Source of the DNA: Herpetosiphon gulosus | GTDB lineage: Bacteria; Chloroflexota; Chloroflexia; Chloroflexales; Herpetosiphonaceae | DNA: 64,000 nt | NCBI RefSeq assembly: GCF_039545135.1 | Contig: NZ_BAABRU010000001.1 | Coordinates: forward strand, 62,001 to 126,000 | Direction: 5' to 3' | Shown: piece after piece, positions 8,863-18,400 of the stretch | Layout: every line of letters begins with the position of its first letter | How positions within the stretch are numbered: the stretch's first letter is position 1 | Translations under genes and position numbers: made by a program | The notes under the pieces: generated by a model | Databases searched by the model: none | What the model saw: the letters and a program-made list of their open reading frames with translations, nothing else | Told to the model about the DNA's origin: nothing

Positions 8863-10008
8863 TTATTCAAAATATGGTTGAATTACGCCGCTACGAATTG
8901 AATCAAGTCGCTGTTGAACGCTGACTTGATCAAGCGCTGCCAAGCTGATTGGTGCTACTTGCCGTTGTTGGCTAACTAAAAAGTGCAGGTAGGTTGGAGC
9001 ATGGCTTGTACGATAGGCATTGATCGTGGTTGCCCCACGCAACCCATCATAACGAATGGCTTTTTGCCCAGCCTGAGCACTGGCAATCAACAACGCTGTA
9101 TCGTAGCCAAGCGCATGATGACGGGTTGGTTCAGCCCCAGACACTTTGCTAAATGCCTGTTGGAAACTTGGGTTACTCGCTGTATTCCAACCACCAGCAT
9201 AGGCCAAATCTAGCCCTTGTTTGCGCAGCCGTTGGGCTAATTTAGCATCGATCATGGCATTGGGCGTAAGCCACAGGGCTTTGCTGCTGGCGGTATAGCT
9301 CTGCCACCATTGCTGCGATTCGGCGGCATTTAATGCTAGATACACAACATCTGGATTGAGGTTGGCAACTTTGGCGGTGAGATCGGCTGAATCAAAACTG
9401 AAATCGCCAATTAACTCAGCGCCTGCCGCCGATAGACCTTGGGCAAAACCCCAAGTACAATCATAGCCACTGAGCGCATTTGAACGAATGATGATCGCGC
9501 GTTTGCCCCGTTGTTGGCTGGCCCAAACTGCGCTTTGCCAAGCAGCATCGGCCATGCCAAAACTATTGATCAACAAATTAGGGCTGGGGTTGACCAAGGC
9601 GAAATGCTCACCCAGGGTTGCCGCAACAATCGCTTGGTTGGGCAAACTGGCACTGAGGTTTTGTAGCCCCAAGGGTGTGCCAAGGCTTAGCCAAAGATCG
9701 GCGGTTGCCGATTTAGCGGCGAACACTTGGCTAAGGCTTTGGGGCGTTTGAAGATTAAATCGAAAGGGAACTACTGCTTGCTCGCTGGCAAACTGCAAGC
9801 CTGCCAAAAACGCTAGTGTTGCACGATGGTTGTGCAATTCTGTGGGCAGGATAACTCCAACCTGCATTACCTCTGGCTCTCGTAGCCGAATAGGGCTTCC
9901 CTCGTTGGCAGCGGCTAGCTCGGGCATGCTGGCAAGCAACCCGGATATAGCGCCCAACTTGAGAAACTGCCGCCGATTGATGGCTTGATTGTGATCTTGA
10001 TCGGGCAT
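8863..10008 (-). CDS. Tat-exported substrate-binding-like (Peripla_BP_6) protein
   Basis: A 381-residue protein with a twin-arginine signal at residues 11-35 (NRRQFLKLG, a hydrophobic stretch, then LAAANEG). The mature part resembles branched-chain amino-acid-type binding proteins: 'MQVGVILPTELHNHRA' opens lobe 1, 'NALSGYDCTWGFAQGLSAAG' is in lobe 2, and 'HHALGYDTALLIASAQAG' is the late helix. The ATG at 10008 is chosen because GAGG lies 8 nt upstream and the signal peptide begins there. It is the first gene of the seven-gene collar cluster. With no transporter genes alongside, it may be a sensor or carrier outside the membrane instead of part of an importer. Confidence 0.8.
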   Translation of the reverse strand: MPDQDHNQAINRRQFLKLGAISGLLASMPELAAANEGSPIRLREPEVMQVGVILPTELHNHRATLAFLAGLQFASEQAVVPFRFNLQTPQSLSQVFAAKSATADLWLSLGTPLGLQNLSASLPNQAIVAATLGEHFALVNPSPNLLINSFGMADAAWQSAVWASQQRGKRAIIIRSNALSGYDCTWGFAQGLSAAGAELIGDFSFDSADLTAKVANLNPDVVYLALNAAESQQWWQSYTASSKALWLTPNAMIDAKLAQRLRKQGLDLAYAGGWNTASNPSFQQAFSKVSGAEPTRHHALGYDTALLIASAQAGQKAIRYDGLRGATTINAYRTSHAPTYLHFLVSQQRQVAPISLAALDQVSVQQRLDSIRSGVIQPYFE

Positions 10009-10024
10009 GGTGGCATCCTCAAAT

Positions 10025-10052
10025 GTATTAAATATGGGTGTGGATCGGGCAA
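10025..10052 (-). promoter_or_regulatory. possible promoter of the collar cluster
   Basis: On the minus strand TTGCCC (10047-10052) and TAATAC (10025-10030) are separated by 16 bp and lie just upstream of the GAGG of the Tat-protein gene. The match to the consensus is only moderate, and the resulting leader would be very short. An alternative extended -10, TGGTATGCT, lies a little further upstream, near 10070. Confidence 0.3.
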
Positions 10053-10126
10053 TGCGCCAAAAGCATACCATAGCCCTGGAATAACCCTTGTAGGAAAAAG
10101 GTCATAGTAGGATATAGTACCTAGGC

Positions 10127-10169
10127 TGATAGATAAAAAATTAAAAAGCCACCGCATGGGGTGCGGTGG
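10127..10169 (-). terminator. Rho-independent terminator of the rpsB-tsf-pyrH-frr operon
   Basis: A perfect 8-bp stem, CCACCGCA/TGCGGTGG (10149-10169), with a 5-nt loop is followed on the minus strand by CTTTTTAATTTTTT. It lies about 140 nt after the frr stop and upstream of the collar cluster, so it separates the two operons. Confidence 0.85.
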
Positions 10170-10255
10170 TGAAATGAGCCTTGCAAGAATCAAAACTTAC
10201 ACTTGGCTCATGGGGGATTTTCGGGCTTGTACAGTCAGTTGAGTTGAATTAAGCG

Positions 10256-10278
10256 TTGGCCTACTGGTGGTAGGCCAA
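10256..10278 (-). terminator. second hairpin just after frr
   Basis: A perfect 9-bp stem, TTGGCCTAC/GTAGGCCAA, with a 5-nt loop lies 28 nt after the frr stop. On the minus strand only a weak T-rich stretch (CTTAATT) follows, so it may stabilise the mRNA 3' end or act as a weak terminator ahead of the strong one at 10127-10169. Confidence 0.5.
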
Positions 10279-10305
10279 GCTGCAATCTTCCAACAACCAC
10301 AAGTC

Positions 10306-10866
10306 CTAGACTTCCATGACCTCGGCTTCTTTGGTCGTGCCGATGGTTTCAACTTCCTTTTGGAAGCGGTCGGTCAATTTTTGCAACTCTTCTTGGCCAC
10401 GGCGTTCGTCATCTTCCGAGATAGCCTTATCTTGTTGCAATTTGCGAATCGCATCTTGGGCTTCGCGGCGCACATTACGAATCGCGACTTTGCCATCTTC
10501 GACTTTGGCCTTGACCTGTTTGACCAACTCCTTACGGCGTTCTTGGGTCAATTGGGGAATCGCCAAGCGGATGATTCGGCCATCGTTGCTGGGGTTGATG
10601 CCCAACTCGGAATTTTGGATGGCCTTTTCAATCGCCTTGATCGCCCCTTGATCGTAGGGTTGAATCGTGATCATACGTGATTCGGGGGTAGCGATGTTGG
10701 CCAATTGGTTGAGTGGCATTTCAGAGCCATAATATTCAACCTTCAAATCTTCGACCAAGGCGGGAGAGGCGCGGCCAGTGCGCACTGCACCAAGGGTATG
10801 GCGCAACGAATCGATGCTCTTTTTCATTTTGCTTTCAGCATCGCGTAAAACATCTTTAACCGTCAT
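10306..10866 (-). CDS. frr: ribosome recycling factor
   Basis: At 186 residues it has the usual RRF length. RRF acts with EF-G to split post-termination ribosomes. Recognisable family segments are the N-terminus '[17 protein letters not shown]', the segment '[20 protein letters not shown]' in slightly altered form (VRTGRAS), '[19 protein letters not shown]', and the C-terminal helix region '[17 protein letters not shown]'. The ATG at 10866 has AAGGAG 7 nt upstream; an upstream in-frame ATG at 10884 lacks a ribosome site and adds non-family residues. It follows pyrH by 28 nt, the standard bacterial order, and two hairpins follow its stop. Confidence 0.98.
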   Translation of the reverse strand: MTVKDVLRDAESKMKKSIDSLRHTLGAVRTGRASPALVEDLKVEYYGSEMPLNQLANIATPESRMITIQPYDQGAIKAIEKAIQNSELGINPSNDGRIIRLAIPQLTQERRKELVKQVKAKVEDGKVAIRNVRREAQDAIRKLQQDKAISEDDERRGQEELQKLTDRFQKEVETIGTTKEAEVMEV

Positions 10867-10894
10867 ACAAAAACTCCTTGTCATTTGGCTAATG

Positions 10895-11641
10895 CTACCC
10901 AGCGGTAGCGGGGGCTTCAGTGCTGGCTTTGCTAATCAAGGTTCCAACCTGTTCACCTAGCACAATTCGTTCCAAATTGCCTGGGCTATCGAGGCTAAAT
11001 ACAATGATTGGAAGATTATTATCCATGCAAAAGGTCAGCGCCGTACTGTCCATAATCGTTAAGCCACGGGTCAGGGCATCAAGATAGGTGATATGGTCAA
11101 ATTTGGTTGCTTTGGGGTCGGTGCGTGGGTCAGCGCTATACACCCCATCAACCCGGTTTTTGGCCATCAGAATCACATCGGCATCGAGTTCGGCAGCGCG
11201 TAAAGCTGCGCCCGAATCGGTGGTGAAATAAGGATTACCAGTGCCAGCGGCCAAAATAACCACCCGCCCTTTTTCCATATGGCGCACCGCTCGCCGCCGA
11301 ATGTACGATTCTGCCACCTCATCCATTTTAATCGCGGTCATGGCACGGGTTTGCATGCCGTTCCGCTCAAGCGCATCTTGTAAGGCTAAGGCATTGATAA
11401 TCGTTGCCAGCATGCCCATGTAATGAGCTTGGGGTGGTTCCATACCAGCTTTGATTGCTGGGCCACCACGCCAGATATTGCCGCCGCCAAGCACAATTGC
11501 CACTTGCACCCCATGCGCCAACAATGGCTTAATCTCGGCTGACATATAGTTTAACACGTCAGGCGAAATATTGGTTTTACCATCGCCAGCCAATGCTTCG
11601 CCACTGAGCTTGAGCAAAACCCGTTTGTAGCGTGGTTGCAT
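10895..11641 (-). CDS. pyrH: UMP kinase (uridylate kinase)
   Basis: A 248-residue hexameric bacterial-type UMP kinase that phosphorylates UMP to UDP in pyrimidine nucleotide synthesis. Visible motifs: the N-terminal '[11 protein letters not shown]', the nucleotide loop '[13 protein letters not shown]', '[20 protein letters not shown]', '[21 protein letters not shown]', and '[15 protein letters not shown]'. The start at 11641 ([11 protein letters not shown]) is preceded by GGAGGG at about 8 nt; a TTG 15 nt upstream is possible but overlaps that site. It is co-directional with frr. A strong terminator-like hairpin lies between tsf and this gene, so pyrH-frr may depend on readthrough or its own promoter. 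Confidence 0.97.
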   Translation of the reverse strand: MQPRYKRVLLKLSGEALAGDGKTNISPDVLNYMSAEIKPLLAHGVQVAIVLGGGNIWRGGPAIKAGMEPPQAHYMGMLATIINALALQDALERNGMQTRAMTAIKMDEVAESYIRRRAVRHMEKGRVVILAAGTGNPYFTTDSGAALRAAELDADVILMAKNRVDGVYSADPRTDPKATKFDHITYLDALTRGLTIMDSTALTFCMDNNLPIIVFSLDSPGNLERIVLGEQVGTLISKASTEAPATAG

Positions 11642-11708
11642 ACCAGAACCCTCCAAGTGAAAGTCAAAAGGTCAAAAGCAAGGAAGAAACAAACACCTGC
11701 CTGATTTC

Positions 11709-11757
11709 AGAAAAAAACCGCCGCCTGCGGATTGAGTACAATCCACAAACGACGGTT
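11709..11757 (-). terminator. intercistronic terminator between tsf and pyrH
   Basis: A 19-bp stem (11716-11734 with 11739-11757), in which all four non-Watson-Crick positions are G-U on the minus strand, closes on a 4-nt loop and is followed by a run of seven T residues. This is a textbook intrinsic terminator placed inside the operon, 40 nt after the tsf stop. Confidence 0.85.
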
Positions 11758-11796
11758 GAAAGTGCCAAGATTGGGTTGCGCCAATCGTCGCACTGT

Positions 11797-12393
11797 TTAG
11801 TTGCTGCCAACTTCAAAGCGGCTAAAGCGGCGTACCACGATGTTTTCGCCCAATTTAGCAATCGCTTCTTGGACTAAATCTTTGATCTTGACGCTGGGGT
11901 CTTTGACAAATTCTTGTTCGAGCAACACGACTTCGCCATAGAATTTCTCGATACGACCTTCAACAATTTTTTCGATAATATTGGCTGGCTTGCCACTATC
12001 GACATTTTGTTGGCGCAAGATTTCGCGTTCGCGTTCGACTTCGGCTGCTGGCACTTCTTCGCGATTGACATATGATGGGTTGGTTGCAGCAACGTGCAAG
12101 GCCAAATCATAGGCCAATTTCTTAAAATCGTCGGTTTTAGCCACGAAGTCGGTTTCGCAGTTTACTTCTACAATCGCAACAACTTTATTGCCTGGGTGCA
12201 CATAAACTTCGATCCGGCCATCGCTGGCATCGCGTGATGATTTCTTGGCGGCGGCGGCCAAGCCTTTTTCGCGCAAAATTTTGATTGCAGCATCAACATC
12301 GCCACTGGTATCGGTCAGCGCCTTCTTGCAGTCGAGGATGCCAGCGCCGGTGCGTTCGCGGAGTTCCTTGACTTGATCCATCGAGATACTCAC
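11797..12393 (-). CDS. tsf: translation elongation factor Ts, short form
   Basis: A 198-residue protein, the guanine-nucleotide exchange factor for EF-Tu. The N-terminal UBA-like domain is clear: 'MDQVKELRERTGAGILDCKK'. The core has 'EGRIEVYVHPGNKVVAIVE' with a changed first residue (DGRIEVYVHPG), then 'VNCETDFVAKTDDFK'. At about 200 residues it is the short single-core form known from Thermus and several Chloroflexota, instead of the roughly 280-residue E. coli type. The GTG at 12393 is chosen because AAGGAG lies 8 nt upstream. It lies between two terminator-like hairpins (12412-12441 and 11709-11757). Confidence 0.97.
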   Translation of the reverse strand: MSISMDQVKELRERTGAGILDCKKALTDTSGDVDAAIKILREKGLAAAAKKSSRDASDGRIEVYVHPGNKVVAIVEVNCETDFVAKTDDFKKLAYDLALHVAATNPSYVNREEVPAAEVEREREILRQQNVDSGKPANIIEKIVEGRIEKFYGEVVLLEQEFVKDPSVKIKDLVQEAIAKLGENIVVRRFSRFEVGSN

Positions 12394-12411
12394 AGGGTAT
12401 TCTCCTTGTTG

Positions 12412-12441
12412 TAAAAACGGACGAGCATTGTTGCTCGTCCG
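12412..12441 (-). terminator. intercistronic hairpin/terminator between rpsB and tsf
   Basis: A 10-bp perfect stem, CGGACGAGCA/TGCTCGTCCG (12418-12441), with a 4-nt loop is followed on the minus strand by TTTTT. It stands about 60 nt after the rpsB stop and directly ahead of the tsf ribosome site, so it could reduce tsf transcription relative to rpsB or act as an attenuator. Confidence 0.8.
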
Positions 12442-12503
12442 GGGTCTGGGTGTCTATCGATACTAGGACGGCATTCGCGAGCGCAGGCCGGAATGACCTC
12501 GGC

Positions 12504-13271
12504 CTAGAATGCGTCTTCTTCGTACTTGGTTTGTTCTGCCAAAGCACGTTCTTCGATATGTTGTGATTGACGGCGGTTTTGGCCTTCCAAGGCTGCGTCG
12601 GCAATTTTGCCAGCCATCAGGCGGATAGCGCGAATCGCGTCGTCGTTTGATGGAATTGGGTAATCGATTGGATCGGGATCGCAGTTGGTATCAACCATTG
12701 CCACGACTGGAATGCCCAGCTTCTTAGCTTCGCTAATTGCCAAGGTTTCTTTGTGTGGATCGATCACGAACATAGCTGCTGGCAAGCGTTCCATCGTTTT
12801 GATCCCGCCGAATACGCGGTTCAATTTAACGATTTCGTCTTCCAACTTCAATGCTTCAGCCTTGGTAACCAAGTTGAATTCACCACGGTCGCGGCGAGCT
12901 TCCAAATCGTGCAAGAATTGCAAGCGGCGCTTGATGGTTGAGAAGTTGGTCAACAAACCACCCATCCAGCGTTGGGTCACATACAATTGATTTGAGCGGG
13001 TGGCTTCATCGCGCACAGCTTCTTGAGCTTGCTTCTTGGTGCCTACGAACAGCACCTTGCCGCCGCCAGCAACTGCATCGGCTACAAAGCGATAGGCGCT
13101 TTGCAAGCTGGTAACAGTTTGTTGCAAATCGATAATGTGAATCCCATTGCGATCCGTGAAAATAAACGGACGCATTTTGGGGTTCCAGCGCTTGGTTTGG
13201 TGGCCGAAGTGAACACCTGCTTCAAGCAGGGCCTTCAGCGACACTACACGGTTGGTAGTTGTGTCGGTCAA
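12504..13271 (-). CDS. rpsB: 30S ribosomal protein S2
   Basis: A 255-residue S2 of the small ribosomal subunit. Family segments: '[20 protein letters not shown]', '[20 protein letters not shown]', '[20 protein letters not shown]', '[17 protein letters not shown]', '[20 protein letters not shown]', and '[14 protein letters not shown]'. The start is probably a TTG at 13271: AAGGAG lies 7 nt upstream and the protein then begins [10 protein letters not shown]. The longer frame upstream adds Cys/Gly-rich residues not seen in S2. It is the first gene of rpsB-tsf-pyrH-frr, with a strong promoter and a leader of about 140 nt. Confidence 0.97.
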
Positions 13272-13412
13272 GGGATGACTCCTTACAAAATAATGTTTTC
13301 CTCCGCCGCCGCAGTTATTCCAGCACTGAACCAATCACCCAAAGGATCGGCAGGAGCGGTGCCATGCAGACGACGTGCGTCACTAGCGACCAGCCCAAGG
13401 GCTGGCACACCG
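13272..13412 (-). promoter_or_regulatory. long structured 5' leader of rpsB
   Basis: About 140 nt lie between the predicted transcription start and the TTG. The leader begins with a hairpin, CCAGCC-CAAG-GGCTGG (13390-13405), followed by further short inverted repeats (GACG...CGTC). S2 is known to regulate its own mRNA in some bacteria, so an S2-binding or attenuation leader is plausible, but no known leader family was recognised. Confidence 0.45.
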
Positions 13413-13418
13413 TCGATT

Positions 13419-13447
13419 AGTATAGCATGACTAGTAGTAAAAATCAA
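13419..13447 (-). promoter_or_regulatory. sigma-70-type promoter of rpsB operon
   Basis: On the minus strand TTGATT (13442-13447) and TATACT (13419-13424) are separated by exactly 17 bp, and the -10 is extended by an upstream TGC. It is one of the best consensus matches in the window and faces rpsB. Confidence 0.75.
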
Positions 13448-13507
13448 AAGGCAGAAGCAAGAACATAGAGCATAGAACATAGAGCATAACGAACGATAGC
13501 CATTGAT

Positions 13508-13567
13508 CCACGAAGGGCACGAAGGACACGAAGTAATTAATCTTCGTATCCTTCGTATCCTTCGTGG
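13508..13567. repeat. family A inverted repeat (CGAAGGACACGAAGG type)
   Basis: An imperfect inverted repeat with CCACGAAGGGCACGAAGGAC on the left and GTATCCTTCGTGG on the right, around an AT-rich centre (TAATTAAT). It lies between the rpsB promoter and the 3' end of the lipoprotein gene. Similar elements recur at 18757, 44988, 53524, 58791 and 60972, always between genes. Confidence 0.85.
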
Positions 13568-13612
13568 TTAAAAAGTCTGATCCCTTGCCCCTGAATCCTG
13601 ACCCCCTAAACC

Positions 13613-15466
13613 CTACTGGCCCGTTGCCCACGCGAACGCAGCCTTGACAAGGGTTTGGCCATCGCTGCTGAGCGTGCCGCTGTCGCTCAGGAATAAGCCA
13701 ACTCGTCGTGCTGGCGCAATCACGCTGCCAATCATGGTTACCCCTTGCTCGTAGCCGAAATAGACTTTTTTACTGTTGCTACTGCCTTGCGGGGCAATGT
13801 TGATTGCGCTGCTGGCTGGTACACCATAGGCCATGCTGCCACTCCCCGTGTAGACCGTGACCGTGCCACTTAAGCCGCCTGCCAAGCCATGGGTCGCATT
13901 GCTGATTACCAACGTATTGCCCGAGGCCGTGCCATAATCGGTGGTGGTGGTTGGTCCGGTCATGCCCAAATCGTCGTAGAGCGCATGCTCCCACACGATC
14001 ACTGGCACGGCGACACTCGTGAATTTGCTGCCGACATTGCCCGCTGAGACCGATGACGAAATTAGCACCAGCTGCTTGCCCGTGGCATCCGCGCTGCTCG
14101 ATTGAGCGGCGCTCTTGAGGCTGACCGTGTAGCCTTCGCCAACTAACAGTGACTGAATCGCCGTGTCATTGGCATTCAAGGCGCTGGCATCACCGACGAC
14201 AAACAACGCGGTTTTGGCTGCACTGGGTGTGCTGGTGCTGCCAGTGCTGGTTGGGGTCGCAGGCACGGGCGTGATGCTGGCGGGAATGCCCGTGGCGGTT
14301 GCCGTCGCTGGTGCAACCGTCGCCGTTGCCGTATCAACGACGGTAAAATCGAGCGTGAAACTGCCGCCTTGTGTTCCCGTCGCATTCGCACCACTAAACG
14401 CGGTTACCACCAGTTGATGCTGGCCTGCGCTGGGAGTCCAGGCGGCATAATCGCTGCCCGTATTGCCCTGTAATGCATAGGGCGCACCACCCTCAATCCG
14501 ATAGGGTGCACCGTCAAGGCTAAAGCGGACACTGCCGACCGTGGCCGGGCTGGTGTTGGCGCGAATGTTGAGTCGTCGCGTGCCCAAGGCCACAAAATCG
14601 AGGATAGTGGGAGTATCCATCGGATCAAAGCCGATAATCGCTTGGTCGGTATCAGCATTGAACAAGGTTAATGACGTGACGGCAATCCCACCAGCTGGGG
14701 TTGGCGTAGCAACCGTTGGTTCGCTGGTGCTGGTTGGTGTTGCCGTCATGGGCATTGGTGTGCCATTGGGGTCGAGCCACTGGCGGGTTTCGAGATTGAA
14801 GATTAAGGATTGAGTCGGCGTGGTTTGGGTAGTGATGTACACCAATGGCCATGTCGCCGATTCGATCATGATACCCCCAATATTACTGGGTGTGGTATAT
14901 TCCTCAACACGTTGTTGTGCAATGGTTAGTTCGCTACCCATTGGCTGGACTAAGATAAAACCATGCTCATTATTTTCCAGATCAGCCCCAGCCAGTAAGA
15001 AGTAATTGGCAGTAGCGGTTGGATTATGCAAATTCCAACAATTTCCAAGCCTCGTAAAGCGACTCAATGGACATTGAGTCTTGAGTCCTGCTTGGGGAAG
15101 CGGTTCTGGAGTTGGACTATAGCCTAAGGCCATTTTTGTTGCAAATGCACTACGGCGTGGTGAAAGTGTCGAAATAATGCTCGGGGTTGGTAATACGCCG
15201 CCTGCTTCGACCGTGGCCAAATCCCACATTTCTTGGGTTTGCTGCACAGCCATCTGATCTTTAAAGGCGACTACACTGGCGATCTCGTTGAGTTCGGCCT
15301 GAGTTGCAATAGCGACAGTCGTAGCGGTTGTATCGGCTGTACCAACTGCGGTTGCTTGTTGACCACTGAGCGGCTCAGTAGGTAGATTGCGGCCACAACT
15401 CAGCAGTAAACCACTGATCAAGAGACTGATGAAACCCACGCTACGTAGGGTTGATTGCTTAAGCAT
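13613..15466 (-). CDS. lipoprotein with Ig-like and ThuA/GATase-like domains
   Basis: A 617-residue exported lipoprotein: KQSTLRS, a hydrophobic stretch, and a lipobox LLSC with Cys24. Residues about 60-220 form a globular region. A Pro/Thr linker (PTPTATPTSTSEPT) leads to a beta-sandwich 'SVRFSLDGAPYRIEGGAPYA' domain, a second Thr/Pro linker, and a C-terminal 200-residue domain (FVVGDAS, VPVIVWEHALYDDLGM, ATHGLAGGLSG, FLSDSGTLSSDGQTLV) resembling ThuA or GATase-like domains found on surface proteins. The ATG at 15466 has AGAGG about 10 nt upstream, and an upstream in-frame start is unsupported. It begins 17 nt after the stop of the 1002-residue gene, so the two probably form a secreted pair. 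Confidence 0.8.
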   Translation of the reverse strand: MLKQSTLRSVGFISLLISGLLLSCGRNLPTEPLSGQQATAVGTADTTATTVAIATQAELNEIASVVAFKDQMAVQQTQEMWDLATVEAGGVLPTPSIISTLSPRRSAFATKMALGYSPTPEPLPQAGLKTQCPLSRFTRLGNCWNLHNPTATANYFLLAGADLENNEHGFILVQPMGSELTIAQQRVEEYTTPSNIGGIMIESATWPLVYITTQTTPTQSLIFNLETRQWLDPNGTPMPMTATPTSTSEPTVATPTPAGGIAVTSLTLFNADTDQAIIGFDPMDTPTILDFVALGTRRLNIRANTSPATVGSVRFSLDGAPYRIEGGAPYALQGNTGSDYAAWTPSAGQHQLVVTAFSGANATGTQGGSFTLDFTVVDTATATVAPATATATGIPASITPVPATPTSTGSTSTPSAAKTALFVVGDASALNANDTAIQSLLVGEGYTVSLKSAAQSSSADATGKQLVLISSSVSAGNVGSKFTSVAVPVIVWEHALYDDLGMTGPTTTTDYGTASGNTLVISNATHGLAGGLSGTVTVYTGSGSMAYGVPASSAINIAPQGSSNSKKVYFGYEQGVTMIGSVIAPARRVGLFLSDSGTLSSDGQTLVKAAFAWATGQ

Positions 15467-15483
15467 ATTAATTATCCTCTCTA

Positions 15484-18400
15484 TTAACGTGAGCCACACG
15501 ATGGATCACTGACTTGACCGCAAATATCGGTTACATGTTTGGGAGGAGTTGTTTCAGAGCGGGTTGCCGTCATCTGGTCGGTAAAGGCTTGCCAGCCATG
15601 ATGCGGCGGAAATTCTTTATAGGCTGGTGTAAGCGGATCTGAGTCAATTAATAGGCTATAGGGTTGCCAATCACCATTCGGGCAAAGCGCATCACTCCCT
15701 TGCACAAAACAATCAAAGGGAGTGAGCCGTGCACCACCGCCACGTGGTAGTTGACAATTGGCAGTATTAGCACAATCAGTCATCAATTGCCCAATATGCA
15801 TACCGATATTTTGATTACGGGCATAACGCACCACATTGACCCATTCAAAGATATAGGGTGCTTGATAAAGTTGCGGCATGGGATAGGCACTATAGAGCTT
15901 CCAATTAACATAGATAACCCGTCCAAAGACTGTTTTGATATCAGTCCCCCAAGTGTCAGGTGACCATGCACGCGGACAACTCTCGCAACTTCCAAAAATA
16001 TAAATATGATTACTTTGCGCAGATTGGCGTTGATACTGATCATAGGAAAGCAACCATGCCACTGTCCACGCATAGGTTGACCATTCCCAAGACCCATGTT
16101 TTTCCCCATTAATTGGAACACGATGTGATCGGTCATCGCCCCATGGATGTTGATAATATTCGGCATCAAAGCCTGCAGCTATTTTGACCCGCGGAAAAAT
16201 TTTGGTAGTAATCGACCCAAGATTAAGTGGATTTCTTAAATCCTCTTCAACATCATTAATCAACTCACCCCAGGCGATCCCATCATCGCCAGTCAGATAG
16301 GGGTTATCTTGATAGGTGATACCATCGTAGCGTGCAGCATTGCTTGAACCCAGCACAAGGGTCAATTCAGCCTTGGGCAATAAGGGCGAATCGAGGGTCG
16401 CTGGATTATACTGGGCTGGCAGTCCCGTGCACTGTTCGCCTTGCCATGTAGCATAGGGTGTTGCATAGCCTACAGCAAACGCCAAAGCCCATTCATAAAT
16501 TTGATCATAGGATATGTATAACGATTCGGCCTGGTCGTTTTGTTGGACTAATAACATCACTCGCGTCGTCGGATCGCCATCTTGGCGACTTGGCCGACCA
16601 AATGCCAGCACAACCATGCGATCACCACCACGCCGCGCATCGCAACCTGATTGCAGCGCACCTTTAATACTTTTGCTCTGAACGTAATAGCTCACACTAT
16701 AGGCAGGGGGTTGTGGTTTGGTTTGGATGGTGATATCGGCTACTGTGGCAAGAAATGATTGATTGGAGTTTGGACTGGTGGCTTGCCAGGTTTCGTGCCC
16801 GCCCACCAGCAGCATTCCGGCTTGATTCATGCCAAGGCCACTCACCACCGTATCAGCATGGTCATCCTCACGCAGCGCTAGTTGATCCACAATTTGCCCA
16901 GCGCTATCAACCGTGAGCACAAACCCACTCGTCCACTCAGCTGAGAGCGTTGCCAGCGGATAACCATAGCCTTGACTAACCCCACCAATCGCAACCTGCC
17001 CATTGGCCAAGGCGACCATAGATCGTGGATAGGTATAGGTAAATCCGTTCGGCTGATGATATTCCTGACTCAATGGTTGCTGAACCACAGCCCCTGCGGC
17101 GGGAACCCGCACATACCACAATTGTTCGTAATGACTATTGACCAGTGGCGCAGTATCCTGCTTGATCACACTGGCGATCACCTGTTCTTGCGCATCAATC
17201 ACCAGTGGTCCAACTGTCCACCCACTGGTGGTCGTGCCTGATTGTCCCCAAACACTCACCCAATTGCTGCCTGTCCAGCGCTCAATCCCCGCGCTTTGAA
17301 TCCCACTGCCAAGCGGCGTTTCACGATACCCACGATACAGCATGCCGTTAGGACTCTGCGCCAACTGGGTATAGATCCGCCCATTCCCTGCCAATGCCGT
17401 GTTGGTCAGCAAACTGCCTTGATCGAGCGTGCTCAGATAGCTGATCGGTGGCGTGATTCCTTCTTGGCCGTCTTGCCAAAGCACCTGCGTTTGCCCATTG
17501 CTTGGATGGATGACCATGCCAATCACGGCGGGTCGTGAAGCGGTTGCTGGTAAGGTCACGACGCTCGGTGTGCTTGTCGGCGAATTCCAGTGCCACACTT
17601 GGGCTGGGGTTGACGGACGATCACGGCTCCATGTGGCAACGGCAATCGCGCCAGTCGGACTCAGTGCTAGATTGGTACAGATACTGCCTGTGCTATAGGC
17701 TGTGCCAACCAACATCCGCTCAATCACGGTTGTGGCGCTTGAATCGTAGACCGTCACAACACTTTGTAAGCCCGAACACCCAGCAACATACCATGTGCCA
17801 TTCGAATGCGATTGAATGACGCGTGGTTCGGTCATATCGAATTGTGATGGATTGGCCGTGATCGTCAAACTGGGGTCAAGCACCAAGGGCTGGCTCGGGT
17901 CGTATGCCCCAACCGCGAAGCCCACTGTGCCATCGTGGGCAAGCTGAAAGGCCACGGGTACGAACACGCGATCCTCACCGAGATCTTGCCAGGCGATTGG
18001 CGTACTTTCGGTGATGGTGGTTGTTGGATTGACCTGAATAACCAAGGAGCCATCATGGGCAATCTCCACCCCCAACGCCTCGGGATAGCGCCACGCAATC
18101 TGGCTGGGGTCGGCTCCGGCGGCCACGAGATAGCTGCTTTTGAGCGTCGCTGAGGGTGTAACGGTATACTGCAGATCAATCTGGGGATAGATGCTGCGGG
18201 CCTGAATCTGCTGATATTGGGGGACATCGCTGCGCCAGCGGCTTGGATCGGGCTGCCGATAATCCGAGACCGTCGTGACGAGCGGCTGGCTGGATTCCCA
18301 CGCGGCTGGCGACGAGGCTCCCACTAACTCCATGGTCAACGTGATCGGCTCAATGCTGCTGGTGAGCGGCGGGGAGAGCTGCAATTGCCAGCCCAACGGC

